From contig JAIRPH010000174.1 in the NCBI GenBank assembly GCA_031257135.1, forward strand, positions 1 through 14,489: DNA of 14,489 bases, read 5' to 3'. The translations under genes were made by a program, and so were the position numbers. Origin of the DNA: Spirochaetaceae bacterium (GTDB lineage: Bacteria; Spirochaetota; Spirochaetia; Treponematales; Breznakiellaceae). The notes below the pieces were generated by a model, which was given only the letters and a program-made list of their open reading frames with translations, had not been told where the DNA came from and made no database searches. This document shows positions 12,449 through 14,489 of this stretch, piece by piece (positions within the stretch are counted from its first letter, which is position 1; the number at the start of each line of letters is the position of its first letter).

Positions 12449-12540
12449 TATATACGCAAGCCCGATTACGCCCCAGCCAAGCGTTTTTTTTCTACCTATT
12501 ACGAGGAACTTTTTACATATTGCGGAACCCAGAAGCGTCA

Positions 12541-12569
12541 GCCGCCGAATCCGCCTAGCGGCGTTTTTT
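12541..12569 (+). terminator. Possible terminator in the 12385-12724 gap
   Basis: GCCGC (12541-12545) and GCGGC (12558-12562), or the tighter CCGC-CTA-GCGG (12551-12561), are followed by T6 (12564-12569). No plus-strand gene precedes it, so it may be a relic. Apart from this and the receptor promoter, the 340-base gap shows only a small GAAGC-ATT-GCTTC palindrome (about 12630-12642) and no gene. Confidence 0.35.
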
Positions 12570-12724
12570 CTCTACTATACCGTACTGCACTAAGACCCTT
12601 CCAACACCCTTTTTACTGTTTTTATACGGGAAGCATTGCTTCTCCAATAAGCCGTTTAGGAGGTGATCTACAAAGTATGATAGGCGGAGCATGACAAAGG
12701 GGACAAAAGCGATACTATGGAATA

Positions 12725-12972
12725 ATGCAAATCGCCATAGAACTCAAATGCCCCCGATGCAATAGCAATACTATAGTCAAAAACGTAAAAAAAGCAACGA
12801 CTCCCAGAATTATCTCTGCAAAGACTGCGGACGTCAGTTTATTGCGGACCATGAAAAAACTTACCGGGGATGCCTCACCGATATAGCCGAACTCGTAAAA
12901 ATCATGCTGGTACGCGGAGTTGGTGTACGGGACGCCAGCGCAATCCTCAAAATAAGCATCACGGGGGAATAA
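12725..12972 (+). pseudogene. IS1-like InsA (zinc-ribbon transposase N-terminus), frameshifted and truncated
   Basis: From ATG 12725 the frame gives MQIAIELKCPRCNSNTIVKN, which is the CPxC half of a zinc ribbon. One base is then missing at 12785 (expected GGT, found GT). The next frame continues with SQNYLCKDCGRQFI, the second cysteine pair, and a helix-turn-helix-like segment LVKIMLVRGVGVRDASAILKIS, typical of InsA of IS1-family elements. It ends at TAA 12970 after ITGE, before the second (catalytic) half of an IS1 transposase. No terminal inverted repeats were recognised with confidence. It is a dead remnant fused to unrelated sequence at about 12960. Confidence 0.7.
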
Positions 12973-13044
12973 CTGCCGGTTGCGGCATCGGCTCAGGCGG
13001 ACTTTCAGACGAACCTGCTGTTTTTCCAAGAAGCTCTTCAATCA

Positions 13045-13770
13045 TTGGAAAGCCTTCAATATGGCTTTCCGCTACCTCAAGTATGGCTTCATTTGACCGC
13101 TATCATACTTTCTGGATCACCACCAGAGTTTATTGTCTTTGGCGGACTTTTATTGATATGTCTTTTAATTCCGGCTATGAAACGCAGGATAAAAGCAATA
13201 AAAAATATATTGGAACAGAACGGCGGAATCGCAGAGTACGCGGTCTATGCCGGTTCATTTATATTCATCGCGGCTTTTTGTATCTCGCTTAAATGGCCGC
13301 TACTCACCTGGCGTTATCTTTCAATATGCCTGCCCCTTATTTTCGCGGCGGCGCCCGCTGTTGTTATAAACGGTTTCCGCTGGGGAAAACTGGATATGAT
13401 TATCCGGGTTTTAATACTTATCGCGCTTGTTAATGTAACGTATTCATTCAGAACGTTTGGCGGCGGCTCTAATGATGTATATAAGGAAGCGCAGGAATAT
13501 ATAAGCGCGGACGCCGCCGCACATTCACTGAAAGCGGCGCAATGCGGCGTATGGTTGCCAGACTATAGACCTTTGTATTATCATCTCGAAAAATTACCGC
13601 CTTTTACCGCCGGGGATACTTATGATGTTGTGTATATAAACCCTAATCATCTAAACCATGAAGGTATATTAAAGACGCTGTCCGACGCGGAATTATCCGC
13701 TGAAAACGTCTTATGGATACGGACAAGCAACGAAAAATATATTTTGAAGAAATATTTAAAACAGAATTGA
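13045..13770 (+). CDS. C-terminal fragment of a multi-span membrane protein, glycosyltransferase-like
   Basis: The frame is open from 12973 (just after the IS1 fragment stop) to TGA 13768-13770; the first possible start is TTG 13045, giving 241 residues. Four hydrophobic helices are visible (for example FIVFGGLLLICLLIP, SFIFIAAFCISL, LSICLPLIFAAAPAVVI, VLILIALVNVTYSF). A soluble ~100-residue C-terminal part follows, with YRPLYYHLEKLPPF and a lysine-rich end. This resembles the C-terminal half of ArnT/PMT-type (GT39-like) membrane glycosyltransferases, which have an aromatic-rich periplasmic domain after the last helices. The N-terminal catalytic half is missing, so I regard it as a truncated gene. 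The specific function cannot be stated. Confidence 0.5.
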   Translation: MESLQYGFPLPQVWLHLTAIILSGSPPEFIVFGGLLLICLLIPAMKRRIKAIKNILEQNGGIAEYAVYAGSFIFIAAFCISLKWPLLTWRYLSICLPLIFAAAPAVVINGFRWGKLDMIIRVLILIALVNVTYSFRTFGGGSNDVYKEAQEYISADAAAHSLKAAQCGVWLPDYRPLYYHLEKLPPFTAGDTYDVVYINPNHLNHEGILKTLSDAELSAENVLWIRTSNEKYILKKYLKQN

Positions 13771-13787
13771 ATATAATTACCGCATAT

Positions 13788-14323
13788 TTGACGGAGGGCG
13801 GAGCGGGATCGGCGGGGAAACCCGTCATCAGTTTGCTTGCAGTCTTCGGGACGCTGGCATTCCTGTTCACTGCCTGTCCTGAATCTGATAACGGCAATTC
13901 CGAACCCGGGTTCACGATTACCGGCGTAACCGTCAATCCGCAGAACGCGACCGCGGTCAAAGGGCAGTCAAAATCTTTCACCGCAGTCGTGCAGATGGAG
14001 CGTTCTATACCTGTACGAATCTTGCACTGACCAGCTTGCCCTCGGGCGTTATCATCATCGGTCCTGACGCATTCATGGGTTGCACCTACATTACACTAAG
14101 TAGCCTGCCATCGACGGTTACCACCATCGGCAATGAAGCGTTCATTGGATGTACGAGCCTTGCCCTAGTTAACCTCAACGCCACAACGCCGCCAACTTTG
14201 GGTGGGAATGCCTTCGCCGATACCCACGCCAGCCTTGCCATCAGGGTGCCGTCAGCCAACGTGTCGGCGTACCATGGCGCGACCAACTGGAGTACCTACG
14301 CAAGCAGGATAAACGCGCAGTAA
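13788..14323 (+). pseudogene. BspA-type leucine-rich-repeat surface lipoprotein, rearranged and out of frame
   Basis: The first part, readable from TTG 13788, is a lipoprotein leader (KPVISLLAVFGTLAFLFTAC, lipobox LFTAC) followed by an Ig-like start (FTITGVTVNPQNATAVKGQS, KSFTAVVQ). At about 13990 this frame runs into non-homologous codons and stops at 14030. From about 13997, two frames over, BspA-type repeats begin (GAFYTCTNLALTSLPSGV, AFMGCTYITLSSLPSTVTTI, AFIGCTSLALVNL). They are followed by the usual C-terminal cap (TPPTLGGNAF, SAYHGATNWSTYASRI) and TAA 14321-14323. The middle of the protein, with the Ig domains and most repeats, appears deleted and the ends joined out of frame. The 5' end overlaps or abuts the end of the previous gene fragment. 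Confidence 0.7.
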
Positions 14324-14489
14324 CGTAATCAGGAATGGGGAGTGAGAGCCGCGCCATCTTTGTTTCCAAAGATTCTAACTGTATCTTCTGCGCCGACTCA
14401 GTGATACCCATGGCTCCCGCGCCGAAGTCCGCGGCAAAATTGTTATAACTGCTGTCCGTCAAGGCGACCGCGATTTGCAGAGCCTCGGT
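14241..14489 (-). CDS. Partial ORF at the window edge, unknown
   Basis: The minus-strand frame is open from the right edge, beginning TEALQIAVALTDSSYNNFAA, then DFGAGAMGITESAQKIQLES. It enters the antisense of the LRR gene at about 14323 and ends at 14241. The part outside the LRR gene (14324-14489) looks coding and may be the 3' end of a gene that was cut and joined here. No family is recognised. Confidence 0.3.
   Translation of the reverse strand, partial: TEALQIAVALTDSSYNNFAADFGAGAMGITESAQKIQLESLETKMARLSLPIPDYVTARLSCLRRYSSWSRHGTPTRWLTAP

Noticed and set aside
12870..13292. 140-residue plus-strand ORF
   Set aside because: It bridges the IS1-like fragment and the membrane protein fragment in a frame that matches neither.

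Overview
The window looks like a spirochaete chromosome, most likely a gut Treponema. I infer this from the mix of gene families: a Rpn/PD-(D/E)XK nuclease with a glutamine/glycine-rich tail, a barrel-type outer-membrane protein, a BspA-type leucine-rich lipoprotein, a methyl-accepting chemotaxis protein and a nuclease-type MutL. No rRNA, tRNA or CRISPR array was seen, and the species cannot be fixed from sequence alone.

Layout. (1) 1-361: 5' part of murA on the minus strand. (2) 457-1827: a small NfeD-like membrane protein, then a frameshifted Rpn-family nuclease. (3) 1963-3644: promoter, structured leader, a 464-residue outer-membrane protein and a strong terminator. (4) 3680-5325: a tandem array of four related ~300-400 bp units, interrupted by a minus-strand pair of tiny membrane-protein genes. 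(5) 5342-6521: an internally deleted EamA transporter, a YdjM-like membrane protein and an orphan ORF. (6) 6573-12384: a minus-strand block with a GH88 hydrolase, mutL, xseB, a lytic transglycosylase and a chemotaxis receptor. (7) 12725-14489: decayed accessory DNA with an IS1-like fragment, a truncated membrane glycosyltransferase-like gene, a rearranged LRR lipoprotein and a partial minus-strand ORF.

The most interesting part is the array at 3680-5325. Three units encode near-identical 34-residue cationic, hydrophobic peptides; the fourth (first in order) is frameshifted. Each intact unit has a leader with a GNRA-capped hairpin, then a second hairpin that buries the Shine-Dalgarno sequence, then the peptide ORF, then a 3' stem-loop. 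All four carry a consensus-quality minus-strand promoter (TTGACA, exactly 17 bp, TACAAT or TAGAAT) pointing back into the peptide gene. All four also contain a minus-strand intrinsic terminator inside the ORF, made of an AGCCTTGAG/CTCAAGGCT stem followed by a T run. The predicted product is a ~140-nt antisense RNA covering the 3' two thirds of each intact ORF. This is the architecture of a multicopy type I toxin-antitoxin family, comparable in logic to AapA/IsoA, TxpA/RatA or Ldr/Ibs. I do not recognise these peptides as any named family. Toxicity and antisense control are inference; the promoters, terminators, hairpins and their conservation are visible in the sequence.

The flanks of the array and the right end show repeated gene decay: single-base deletions, an in-frame internal deletion, and fused gene fragments. 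This suggests a recombination-prone accessory region, although some single-base frameshifts could be sequencing errors.
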